DNA of 64,000 nt from CAVYWD01 sp963772225 (GTDB lineage: Bacteria > Myxococcota > Myxococcia > Myxococcales > UBA5297). The stretch spans positions 2,232,001-2,296,000 of the forward strand of contig CAVYWD010000002.1 in NCBI GenBank assembly GCA_963772225.1, read 5' to 3'. Each line of letters begins with the position of its first letter. Position 1 is the first letter of the stretch. Shown here in pieces: positions 43,710 to 51,801 of the stretch. The notes beneath the pieces are model-generated. The model ran no database searches. It saw only the letters and a program-made list of their open reading frames with translations, and had not been told where the DNA came from. The position numbers and the translations under genes were made by a program.

Positions 43710-44259
43710 GCTCGACGAAGCCGCGCGGCTCCTGCGCGACCTCCTCCAACGGCACGTCGCCACCGCGCCCGGTGCCGGGTCGCGCCCGGGAGCTCCGCGC
43801 ACCCCCGGACAGCGCGGCCCTCCCCCCATGCCGGCCGACGCCCGTCAGGCCGCGGCGCGAGCTCCGGCCGAGCCCATGCCTGGGCCCGCTCAGCGCGGAG
43901 CTCGGCTGACGTGGGCGCTCTCGAACCTGTGCCGACGCGCCGGGTTCAACGCTGCGGCGCTCGCCGATGACTTTGCGCTCCCCATGGCCGCCCACGAATG
44001 CCCGGGTGGCGCGGAGAAGTTCGCGGCGTTCACCACCGTGCTCGGGGTCGCCGGCAATCTCGCCCGCGAGCTCCTGCAGCAGCCGCACATGAGCTCCATC
44101 ACCCTCGAGCTGGACACGGCCCGAAAAGTCACCATCCGCCGCTTCGATGTGAGCGCCACCCCCTACTTCCTCTTCATCCTCGGGCCCAAGGCTGTCGATG
44201 GCCACTCCGACGTCGACCAGGCGGTGGCCTTCATTCAGCAGACGCTCTCCGCACCCTGA
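43687..44259 (+). CDS. Divergent roadblock-like protein with Pro-rich linker
   Basis: A 190-residue protein. Residues 1-20 form a helix (WDFSELDEAARLLRDLLQ), residues 22-72 a Pro/Ala/Arg-rich linker, and residues 73-190 a domain with roadblock-like order (LADDFALPMAAHECPGGAEK, FAAFTTVLGVAGNLARELLQ, HMSSITLELDTARKVTIRRF, TPYFLFILGPKAVDGH). The ParA stop lies 23 bases inside it, and GAGGAG precedes its ATG. The short N-terminal helix and flexible linker would suit tethering to ParA or another partner. The roadblock assignment is by pattern only. Confidence 0.6.
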   Translation: MATWDFSELDEAARLLRDLLQRHVATAPGAGSRPGAPRTPGQRGPPPMPADARQAAARAPAEPMPGPAQRGARLTWALSNLCRRAGFNAAALADDFALPMAAHECPGGAEKFAAFTTVLGVAGNLARELLQQPHMSSITLELDTARKVTIRRFDVSATPYFLFILGPKAVDGHSDVDQAVAFIQQTLSAP

Positions 44260-44279
44260 AGAGGGTCGGCTTTCCCTCT
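44260..44279. terminator. Small hairpin between convergent genes
   Basis: AGAGGG at 44260-44265 pairs with CCCTCT at 44274-44279 around an eight-base loop containing TTT. It fills the 19-base gap between the roadblock-like gene and the minus-strand hybrid kinase gene and could end transcription from both sides. Confidence 0.35.
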
Positions 44280-46162
44280 CAGCACAGCGACTCGGGGGCG
44301 ATGGCCAGCGCCGCCTCCAGGGCGCGGGGGTCGGGCGGTTTGGGCATGTGGCGGTCGAACCCGGCCGCCTTTGCGCGCTCGATTTCCGCGGCGGTGTCGA
44401 GTCCGCTCAGCGACACGAGGATGAGCCCCTGCAGCCCGGGTTCATCTCGGAGCGCGCGGGCGAGCTCATAGGCGTCCATCCCCGGCAGGCTCAGCTCGCA
44501 GAGCACGGCGTCGGGCCGGAAGGAGCGCGCCCTTTCCAGGCCTTGGGGTCCGGTGACAGCCATCTCCACCACTCGGTCGCCGGCCTCGAGCGCGTCCTTC
44601 AACCTCGCGGCCGCATCCTGGTCGGCGTCCACGAGGAGGATGCGTTTCGCGCTCCGCGGCTCGACCGGAACGAGCGGGAGAAGAACGGCGAACTCGGACC
44701 CATGCCCCACGCCTGCGCTGTGGACTTGCACCTCGCCGCCGTGCTGCTCCACCAGGCCTTTGACCAGCGCGAGCCCCAGGCCCAGACCGCCGCGGCTGCG
44801 CGCCAGTGTCTGCTCTGCCTGGACAAAGGGCTCGAAGAGACGGGCCTGCGCCTCCGGGGCTATCCCCACGCCGTCGTCCCGGACCCGGATGCATGCCAGG
44901 CCCGGCCCGGCGCGCCCGACGGCGACCGTTGCGCGCCCGCCGCGCGGCGTGAACTTGCCGGCGTTTTGCAGCAGGTTCGCGACCACTTGCGCGAGTCGCG
45001 CCGGGTCGCCCTGGGTGCGCAGCGGGGTTTCCCCGATCTCCAGGCTCAGCTCGACGCCGCCCTTGGCGAGGACCGACCTTTGGTCTTCCGCCGCGCGCCG
45101 CACGACCACGTTCAGGTCGAGCGGTTGCCGCAGCAGCCGGAGCTTTCCGCGGGCGATGCGGGTCACGTCGAGGAGGTCATCGACGAGACAGGTGAGCTGC
45201 GTGACCTGGCGCTCGATGACGCTCCGCGCTCGCTGGGCGGCGTCGCTCTGCGAGGACGTGTGGGCGAGCACGTAGAGGCTGTTGCGGATGGGCGCGAGCG
45301 GATTGCGCAGCTCATGGGAGAGCGTCGCCAAGAAGGAGCTCTTCCTCTGGTCCGCCGCCTCGAGGCGGTCTTTGGTGTCGAGGAGCGCTCTCTCGGCGCG
45401 CTTCTGCTCGGTGACGTCGCGCAGGGCCACCACCGCGCCGAGGCTTTTCCCATCCGCCTCGAGCGGCATGGCGGTGACGTCGACGATGCGCTCGGCGCCG
45501 GTCGGCGAGGTGAGGCACCAGAGCTCGCCGCGCACCGGCTCCCCGCGGAGCGCGCGAGCCGAGGCCGGCTCAGCGGACCGCGTCGTCGGGTCACCCAGCG
45601 GCCGGCTCGCCGAGAAGAGGCGCCTCGTCCGCTCGGCCGGGTCCAGCCCCACGGGTAGCTCACCGACCATCTCGCGCGCGGCGGCGTTGACGGAGGCGAC
45701 CGCGCCAGAGGAGGCGAAGACGAAGAGCGCCTCGCCCAGCGCATCGAAGACGGCGCCGAGCTCGGCGATTCGCCTGTGGAGCTCCTCGTCCGAGGGGCGC
45801 GCGGGAATCGCCTCTCGGCTGACGACGAGCAAGCCCGCGCGGGCGCCGCTCGCGTCGCGAAGCACCCGACGCGTCGACTCGACGCGCAGGACTCGCCCGT
45901 CCACCCGGGCGTGCAGGCACGCGCCTCGCCAGAGGCCTTCGCGCTCGAGCGAGGCCGCGGCCAACGCGGCGTCTTCCTGCGCTTGCCAGGACTCGCGGTA
46001 CAACGCCGACAAGGGCCGGCCCATCGCGTCGGCAGACGGCACGCCGTAGAGGCGCTCCGCGCCCGGGCCCCAGTAGGAGACGACCCCCTCTTCGTTGACG
46101 GCCACGACGGCGTCGCTCACGTGGTCGAGCGCGATCTGCGGGTCGAGGAAGGTGCAGCCCAT
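44279..46162 (-). CDS. Soluble hybrid histidine kinase with two PAS domains and an Asp-to-Glu receiver
   Basis: The ATG at 46160-46162 (after GGAAGGA) gives 627 residues; an open extension upstream is unlikely. PAS 1 covers about residues 8-120 and PAS 2 about 140-260. HisKA has the phosphoacceptor in SFLATLSHELRNPLAPIRNS. The HATPase motifs are NLLQNAGKF, VRDDGVGIAPE and GGLGLGLALV. A C-terminal receiver (RILLVDADQD, to MPKPPDPR) has Glu at the usual phosphoacceptor place: VLCELSLPGMD instead of LLDxxLPGMD. It therefore may not accept phosphate, or may mimic the phosphorylated state. No membrane segment is present. It is a stand-alone gene. Confidence 0.88.
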   Translation of the reverse strand: MGCTFLDPQIALDHVSDAVVAVNEEGVVSYWGPGAERLYGVPSADAMGRPLSALYRESWQAQEDAALAAASLEREGLWRGACLHARVDGRVLRVESTRRVLRDASGARAGLLVVSREAIPARPSDEELHRRIAELGAVFDALGEALFVFASSGAVASVNAAAREMVGELPVGLDPAERTRRLFSASRPLGDPTTRSAEPASARALRGEPVRGELWCLTSPTGAERIVDVTAMPLEADGKSLGAVVALRDVTEQKRAERALLDTKDRLEAADQRKSSFLATLSHELRNPLAPIRNSLYVLAHTSSQSDAAQRARSVIERQVTQLTCLVDDLLDVTRIARGKLRLLRQPLDLNVVVRRAAEDQRSVLAKGGVELSLEIGETPLRTQGDPARLAQVVANLLQNAGKFTPRGGRATVAVGRAGPGLACIRVRDDGVGIAPEAQARLFEPFVQAEQTLARSRGGLGLGLALVKGLVEQHGGEVQVHSAGVGHGSEFAVLLPLVPVEPRSAKRILLVDADQDAAARLKDALEAGDRVVEMAVTGPQGLERARSFRPDAVLCELSLPGMDAYELARALRDEPGLQGLILVSLSGLDTAAEIERAKAAGFDRHMPKPPDPRALEAALAIAPESLC

Positions 46163-46541
46163 GGCCTTTCCTTCCGTGAAAACCGACGCGTCGGAGCGAG
46201 CGCTCAGAACCATGAGAGGATTTGTCTGCGGGCGTTTTTCGGTTCTTATCCCGCGCGCGCGCTCGGCGACACCGGCGGAGAAGGTGATGACGCACACTCT
46301 GTTTTGCTCAAGACACCATTTGTAAACTCACCTCTCCTCTCCTCAGGCAGCCCCCTTCGGCAGACCTCGAAGCATGACCGCGCGAGCCACGACCTTCGCG
46401 GCATCGCCTGGTGGACGGGGGAGCGACAGATTCTCGGCTGAAGACTTCGCGCCCGTCCGCGGGCGGCCTACAATCCCGCCATCACACAGCGCGCGCGGGA
46501 CACGGCGGGTCGTGAGCCCACGCGAGATGAGGGTTCGAACG
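46163..46541. other. Divergent intergenic region between the hybrid kinase and the Ig-repeat lipoprotein
   Basis: A 379-base region without a supported gene. It must carry the promoters of both genes. A candidate plus-strand promoter lies at 46446-46474. No structured RNA or repeat was noticed. Confidence 0.5.
46446..46474 (+). promoter_or_regulatory. Candidate sigma-70-type promoter of the Ig-repeat lipoprotein gene
   Basis: TTCGCG and TACAAT are separated by exactly 17 bases. The -10 box is good (five of six), the -35 weak (three of six). It would give a leader of about 60 bases before the ATG at 46542. Confidence 0.35.
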
Positions 46542-49082
46542 ATGAAGCGGATCGCCGCGGCGTTGTTGGCGTTGCTCGCCAGCGTCTCCTTGAGCGCGTG
46601 TTTGAAGGCCGTCGCGGGCGCGACGTGCTCCAAGGCCTCGGATTGCCAGGCCGGCGCCTCGTGCGCGGACGGAGTCTGCATCCTCCCGGCCGATGCCGGC
46701 CCTACCCTGTCGGTGACTCGCCCCGCGCAAGGCGAGGTCGTCCGCGACCAGCTCGTCATCGCCGGCACCGCCTCCGACCCGCTCTTGGGCTTGGCGTCGG
46801 TAGAGTACTCGGTGGCCGGAGCCGCCTGGGCCCCGCTCGCGCTCACCGGCGACGCGTTCCAAATCGCCTTGGCTCCGTCGTCGGAGGCCATCGACTACCA
46901 CCCCTTCACGCTTTCGGTGCGCGCGACGGACAGCGCGGGTCACTCGGCCACCGTCGAGGTGCACTACGCGGTCGACCAGGTCGCGCCGACCGTCGCGCTT
47001 CCGGCTCCGCTCGACGCCGACGGCGCGAAGCTGAACGTGTCGTCCCCCGGGATGGCTTGCCTTTCGGACGCGTGCACGTTGACCGTCGCGCCCGTCCTCA
47101 CCGACCAGGGCACGGCTCACGTGGCGTCTTCCACGCTCGACGGCGTCGACGCGCCGATCCAATCGGAGGCGGTGGCGCTCGCGTTTCCGACCACCGAGAA
47201 CGGGGACGCGGTGCACACGCTGACGATCACGGCGGAGGACGAAGCCGGAAACCAGACGACGCTCACGCGGCAGTTCCGGGTGGACGTGAAACCCCCAAAG
47301 GTCGCCTTCCTCTCGCCGGCTGCCGACTTCGACTGCAGCAAGGACCTCTGCACAGGAGCAGTGGCGAACCTCGCCAACTCGCCGGGGAAGCAGTACACGC
47401 TCTCCGGGACCGAGTCGGACCCCGCGGCGACGTTCACCCTCAAGATCGGCGATCTACCCGCGGTGAGCCCCGCTGTGAGCGACGCGGGCGCCTGGTCGTA
47501 CACCTGGTCGCTCGGGGCCGCGACGGGCGAGGTCGATGTCGTCGCGCAGGCGGTCGACTCCTTCGGCAACACCGCGTCGGCGACGCGCAAGATCTGGGTC
47601 GACGTCGTGGCGCCGGAATGCGGCTACGGGCCCAAGAACCTCCAGCGGCTGGTCGCGCCCTCGACCGCGCTCGTGACTTGCAGCGAGCCGATGTCGCTCC
47701 AATCGCTCGTCGGCGCCGTCGCGCTGACCCCCGCGTCAACGAGCTCGGACGCCTATTTGGACTCGAGCAATGCCTTTCACGCCTCAAAGAGTCCGCTGCT
47801 CGGAAACACGACCTATTCGCTCACTTTTGGCTCCGGGGCCACCGATAAGGCCGGGAACCCGGCTGCGGCGGCGAGCGGCCAAATCCGGTTCCGGACCGCC
47901 CCGGTATTGCCCGCGGGCGAAATCACCGTCGGCGCGAGTCTCGACTATCCGAGAATGGCGGTGGATGCCGATGGAGTGCCGCTCGTGTTTGCTTGGGACA
48001 CGAAGCAGCTGCAGGTGGTCTTGTCCATCTGGGATGGCCAAGGCGATGGCGCCTCCGGCACTGGGGCCTGGGTCTCGTCGACGCCGTTCGCGAAGGCCGC
48101 CGTCGGCCCGGTGCGCGACTTCCGGCTCACGCAGTTCAAACCGAGCAACATCTCGTCGTACTTGAATTCAGACCTATCGCTACGCCGTGAAGGTCGCGTG
48201 GTCATGTCGCCGGTGGTCGCCGACGCGAGCTCGTCGGGCGCGGTCACCGCACAATTTGCCGAGAGCACGGACGGGCTCGCCGCCTTTCACGGCACTGCAG
48301 GCCCTGCACCCGACGCGTACGCCGGAATGAGCCCGACGGCCGAGCCGGCCTTCTACTCGGGCCTCAGCGCGACTTCGAACACTGACGGGAGCTGGTCCGT
48401 CACCGATCACTTCGCCTCGGACCCTTCGTCGGAGCGGATACTCTTCTCGATGTTTTCGACGCAGATGATAGAGACGCTCGAGCCGAGCGGGACGCTGGAC
48501 CAGTTTCAATATTCGATGACCTCGCTGGCCTCGATGCACCAGCTCGGGTTCATCGGAACAGCGAAGAGCTCAGCTGCGTCTCACGCCTTCCTCGCGTCGC
48601 TCGGCCCCCCCGGCGATTCCGGCCAGACCGTCACAGACACCGCGTCCGAGCCCGCCGTAGCCGGTCTTCGCTCTCTTCAACATGACAACGCGGCGACAGC
48701 TTTTCTGGCGTGGTCCGCCAGCAGCTCCACGGCGGTGCTGCAGCTCGCCTGTTTTGACGCGATGACCGCCGGTCCCTGGTTCTTCACCGGCGCCGTCTCG
48801 CCTCAGACCACTGGCGCGATCGGCATCGCGGGGCTCGACTTCGGCCAAGGCATCTCGAAAGTGGCCATCGCGGTCGACGTCGTTTCCGCGACCGGCCGGA
48901 CGAGCGAGTTCGGGTTGATCTCCGCCGACTCCTGCGCTGCGGCCCCGAGCATCGATTGGTCGACGGCCGGCACCGCCTCCGGCCATCGGCCCACCACGGC
49001 TTTCTCAAATGCCGGCGTTCTCTGGCGCGCGTTCGTCGACGACGCTGACCAGCTGTGGATGCTCCCGCCCATCAAGCCTTGA
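46542..49082 (+). CDS. Large lipoprotein with Ig-like repeats
   Basis: The ATG at 46542 (GAGGG nine bases upstream) gives 846 residues with lipobox LSAC (C20). A short Cys-rich module follows (CSKASDCQAGASCADGVC). Three or so bacterial Ig-like domains lie between residues 55 and 355, with cadherin-like strands such as VEYSVAGAAWAPLAL and HTLTITAEDEAGNQTTLTRQ. Around 360-445 is a Big_5/SbsA-like domain (VTCSEPMSL, TYSLTFGSGATDKAGNP). The last 400 residues are beta-rich and may form a propeller (YPRMAVDADGVPLVFAWDTK). It is a surface adhesin or structural protein. In-frame ATG at 46527 is an alternative start. Confidence 0.75.
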   Translation: MKRIAAALLALLASVSLSACLKAVAGATCSKASDCQAGASCADGVCILPADAGPTLSVTRPAQGEVVRDQLVIAGTASDPLLGLASVEYSVAGAAWAPLALTGDAFQIALAPSSEAIDYHPFTLSVRATDSAGHSATVEVHYAVDQVAPTVALPAPLDADGAKLNVSSPGMACLSDACTLTVAPVLTDQGTAHVASSTLDGVDAPIQSEAVALAFPTTENGDAVHTLTITAEDEAGNQTTLTRQFRVDVKPPKVAFLSPAADFDCSKDLCTGAVANLANSPGKQYTLSGTESDPAATFTLKIGDLPAVSPAVSDAGAWSYTWSLGAATGEVDVVAQAVDSFGNTASATRKIWVDVVAPECGYGPKNLQRLVAPSTALVTCSEPMSLQSLVGAVALTPASTSSDAYLDSSNAFHASKSPLLGNTTYSLTFGSGATDKAGNPAAAASGQIRFRTAPVLPAGEITVGASLDYPRMAVDADGVPLVFAWDTKQLQVVLSIWDGQGDGASGTGAWVSSTPFAKAAVGPVRDFRLTQFKPSNISSYLNSDLSLRREGRVVMSPVVADASSSGAVTAQFAESTDGLAAFHGTAGPAPDAYAGMSPTAEPAFYSGLSATSNTDGSWSVTDHFASDPSSERILFSMFSTQMIETLEPSGTLDQFQYSMTSLASMHQLGFIGTAKSSAASHAFLASLGPPGDSGQTVTDTASEPAVAGLRSLQHDNAATAFLAWSASSSTAVLQLACFDAMTAGPWFFTGAVSPQTTGAIGIAGLDFGQGISKVAIAVDVVSATGRTSEFGLISADSCAAAPSIDWSTAGTASGHRPTTAFSNAGVLWRAFVDDADQLWMLPPIKP

Positions 49083-49213
49083 GCCCCGCCGGGCCATGAA
49101 TGGCCGAGGCCGGGCGCGATCGCTCTCGATCTTCTCCGCCGCCGGCCGTATCAGCCTCCGCTACTATGATGGCCCTCCAAGGCGGCAATCGTCCGCCACC
49201 TCGGAGGCCCAAC

Positions 49214-49866
49214 GTGATCCGCCTCCTGCACACTGCCGACTAGCATCTCGGCGCCACGCTCGAGGGCGTCCACCGCGACCCGCGACCACCCGCTTCCTAA
49301 GCTGACTCGCCGACCAGCTCGACTCAAACGAGGTCGACGCCCTGGTGGTCGCCTGCGACGTGTTCGACCAGCCCCAGCCGTTCGCCGAAGCCTCCCACCT
49401 CTATTTCTCCTTTCTGAGCCGCATCGCGCTCGCCGCGCGGAGCCGCAAGGTCATCGTCTGCGGCGGCAAGCACGACTCGGGCGCGCGCGCCACGCCGCGC
49501 GAGCTCCTCGGCGCGCTCGACGTCCACTTCGTGAGCGCGTTCGATCGCCACCGGCACGACCGCTGTCTCTGCCCCGTTTCGTTGGGGATCGCATCGCCGC
49601 GGTGGGCCTCGCGGTGCCGTACGTCCACGAGGTGCGCCTGGGCTTACCCTCGGTGCTCGACCAGGGCGATGGCCTCGCCGCACAGCTCGAGGACCGCTTC
49701 GCCGAGCTCTATTCCGCCCTCGCCCACCGTCGCCGCTCTTCGCGACCGGCCAGCTCTCCTGCCTCGAAGCGCATAGGAGCGACACCCCGGCCGATATCCA
49801 GCTCGTCGGCTCGCTGGGCAGGCTGTCCCCGCGCATCTTCGTCGTGTGGGACGGCCATTCATGCAT
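49214..49866 (+). pseudogene. sbcD: Decayed sbcD (nuclease SbcCD subunit D), N-terminal half
   Basis: GTG at 49214 starts VIRLLHTAD, stop, HLGATLEGVHR, which matches the SbcD N-terminus with the tryptophan of the metal-binding D-W-H changed to TAG (49241-49243). A frame change follows, another tryptophan appears as TGA near 49299, and then comes ADQLDSNEVDALVVACDVFD, QPQPFAEASHLYFSFLS and VIVCGGKHDSGARATPRELL. Further shifts lead to VGLAVPYVHEVRLGLPSV and DIQLVGSLGRLSPRIF. The C-terminal part and sbcC are missing. It is a true pseudogene with several independent lesions, located before the toxin island. Confidence 0.8.
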
Positions 49867-50231
49867 GACAGCAGTCTGTTCGAATGAATCTCTCGAAATG
49901 AAGCGAATGCGATCGATGCGGTCGAGTCACAAGTGTTGCAGTTCAAACAACATACAGCCGACATGCCGAACTCTGAGGGTCGCACCTTGACCATCACTCA
50001 GAGGGCGGGTAGACACACTTCGCTCAAACGGAGCTCGAAGGCCGGTAGAAGCGTTTGATTCCCTCGTCTGGATTTGAATCAGGCGGTGGAGAAGGTCTGC
50101 CGAAAACAGCCGGAAGCGGCCTCGTGACGAGATACTTGGGGGGCTTCGCAGATGGGCTTCACATCTCCACGAGCGCAAGGTCTCTCAAGGCAAAAGCCTT
50201 ACTTCAGAACTCCATTTTCAAGAGGATGGCT
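49867..50231. other. Upstream region of the toxin island's first gene
   Basis: These 365 bases are clearly less GC-rich than the rest of the window. No gene is supported. A candidate promoter at 49987-50015 is the only signal recognised; AAGAGG at 50220-50225 is the ribosome site of the next gene. Confidence 0.5.
49987..50015 (+). promoter_or_regulatory. Candidate sigma-70-type promoter of the toxin island
   Basis: TTGACC (five of six) and TAGACA (three of six) are separated by 17 bases. A transcript from here would have a leader of roughly 210 bases before the Cys-rich lipoprotein and could continue through the two large genes that follow. Confidence 0.4.
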
Positions 50232-51752
50232 ATGAAATCTGCTCTGTCGAAGCAGTCGAAATCCCGAGTTCGTCGCGTAGCCGGATTCACCGTGCGACCT
50301 CCGCTCTTGGTGCTGCTCGCGGTGTCCGCTGCAGCGCTCGCGTGCGGCCAAAGGCAGAGCAGCTCTCCGGGCGCCGCAGACGCCAGCACGGACCTGGACG
50401 GCGGCGATGGCGGGCCGGAAAGCACCGGTGCTCCCATCATTGCCACCACAACCATTGCGAACGCGTACGTGAAGCACGCCTACGACCAGAAGTTGGCCGT
50501 GGAGGGTGGAACCCCTCCTCTCGCCTGGTCGCTCTCGAATACTCCGCCCGAGCTCGCGTGGGCATCTCTCGACGCGACCACCGGCGCACTTTCGGGGACG
50601 CCTTCAAGCGTGTCCTCAGGGAAGTCGCTGACAGTCGTGGTGACCGATGCGAAGAGCAAGACGGGGCAGAAGGCATTCCCGCTGGCCGTGCTCGCCTGCG
50701 TCGACGATGAGGTCCTGCCCTGCGCGGCAGGAAGCCAGGGCGCATGCATGCTCGGTGTCGAGCAGTGCACGGGCGGCCAGTTCGGAGCTTGCGCCGGTGG
50801 CACTTTCTCGAAGGACCCTGGGCAGTGCGGCCCGTCCTGTGGAGCCTGCGGCGGCAGCTCGGACCGGTGTGTTGACGGGCGGTGCGCGTGCGGGGACGTC
50901 GTTGGCAGCGGTCCGTGCGACCAGAGGCTGCCGGCATGCTGCTCCGGCGCATGTGTCGACACGCAAAATGGCGACGCCGATCACTGCGGCGGCTGCTCAA
51001 TTGCCTGTGACAAAACCCGGTCAAACGTCGTGCGGCAATGTCAGGGTGCCGTTTGCGACTATCCTTGTCAGGCGGGGTTCGCGCGTTGTCCGACCGGCTC
51101 CACCGCGCCTGGCTGCGACACGAACCTGTCAAACGACGCAAACAACTGCGGCGGTTGCGGTCAGGTGTGCGGGGACAACGGCAATGTCGCAAGCACGGTA
51201 TGCCAGGGCACGAAATGCTTTGTGGCCACCTGTGTCGGCGGATATGCCAACTGCGACGGAATGTTTAGCAATGGTTGCGAGGTCGACACAAACAGCGACA
51301 TGAACAACTGTGGCGGTTGTGGGAAGCAATGCCAAGCGCCGGCGAACGGAACGGCCACGTGTAGCAATGGGGAGTGCAAGAAGACTTGCCCGCTCGGCAC
51401 ACCCGACCTCTGTGGAGACCAATGCGTTAGCCTGCTTACCGATGCAACTCATTGTGGCGCCTGCGCGACTTCATGTTCTGCCTTGGGCCTGGGTGCCTGG
51501 TGCAGAAATGGAGCGTGCACGCTGGATTGCCCCACGGCGGGCGAGACTCGGTGCTCGGGATCGTGCGTCAACCTCCTAGGCAACGACGATAGCGACTGCG
51601 GCAAATGCGGAAACAGGTGCCCGACCCACTACCACTGCGCTTCCGGCTCCTGCGCCTTGGACGCTGGCTGTACTTCCTGTCCTACGGCGCTGTGCTGCTC
51701 GCCCAACAAATGTGTCTACCTCTCAGGCGACCATTCCTATGAGTGCAACTAG
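50232..51752 (+). CDS. Cys-rich lipoprotein with Ig-like domain and NCGGCG repeats
   Basis: The second ATG (50232), six bases after AAGAGG, gives 506 residues. A long basic signal ends in SAAALAC (C38). Residues 65-140 resemble a putative Ig domain (TTTIANAYVKHAYDQKLAVE, SLDATTGALSGTPSSVS). The remainder carries many cysteines in repeats of the form NDANNCGGCGQVC and DMNNCGGCGKQC, with others such as DATHCGACATSC. This repeat is characteristic of myxobacterial surface proteins. It is 49 bases upstream of the TcA-like lipoprotein on the same strand and may be a surface partner of it. Confidence 0.75.
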   Translation: MKSALSKQSKSRVRRVAGFTVRPPLLVLLAVSAAALACGQRQSSSPGAADASTDLDGGDGGPESTGAPIIATTTIANAYVKHAYDQKLAVEGGTPPLAWSLSNTPPELAWASLDATTGALSGTPSSVSSGKSLTVVVTDAKSKTGQKAFPLAVLACVDDEVLPCAAGSQGACMLGVEQCTGGQFGACAGGTFSKDPGQCGPSCGACGGSSDRCVDGRCACGDVVGSGPCDQRLPACCSGACVDTQNGDADHCGGCSIACDKTRSNVVRQCQGAVCDYPCQAGFARCPTGSTAPGCDTNLSNDANNCGGCGQVCGDNGNVASTVCQGTKCFVATCVGGYANCDGMFSNGCEVDTNSDMNNCGGCGKQCQAPANGTATCSNGECKKTCPLGTPDLCGDQCVSLLTDATHCGACATSCSALGLGAWCRNGACTLDCPTAGETRCSGSCVNLLGNDDSDCGKCGNRCPTHYHCASGSCALDAGCTSCPTALCCSPNKCVYLSGDHSYECN

Positions 51753-51801
51753 ACAGCGACGATAGCGCCGCCGCTTTTCAACGCGGATGACGAGGGGAGC
51801 A

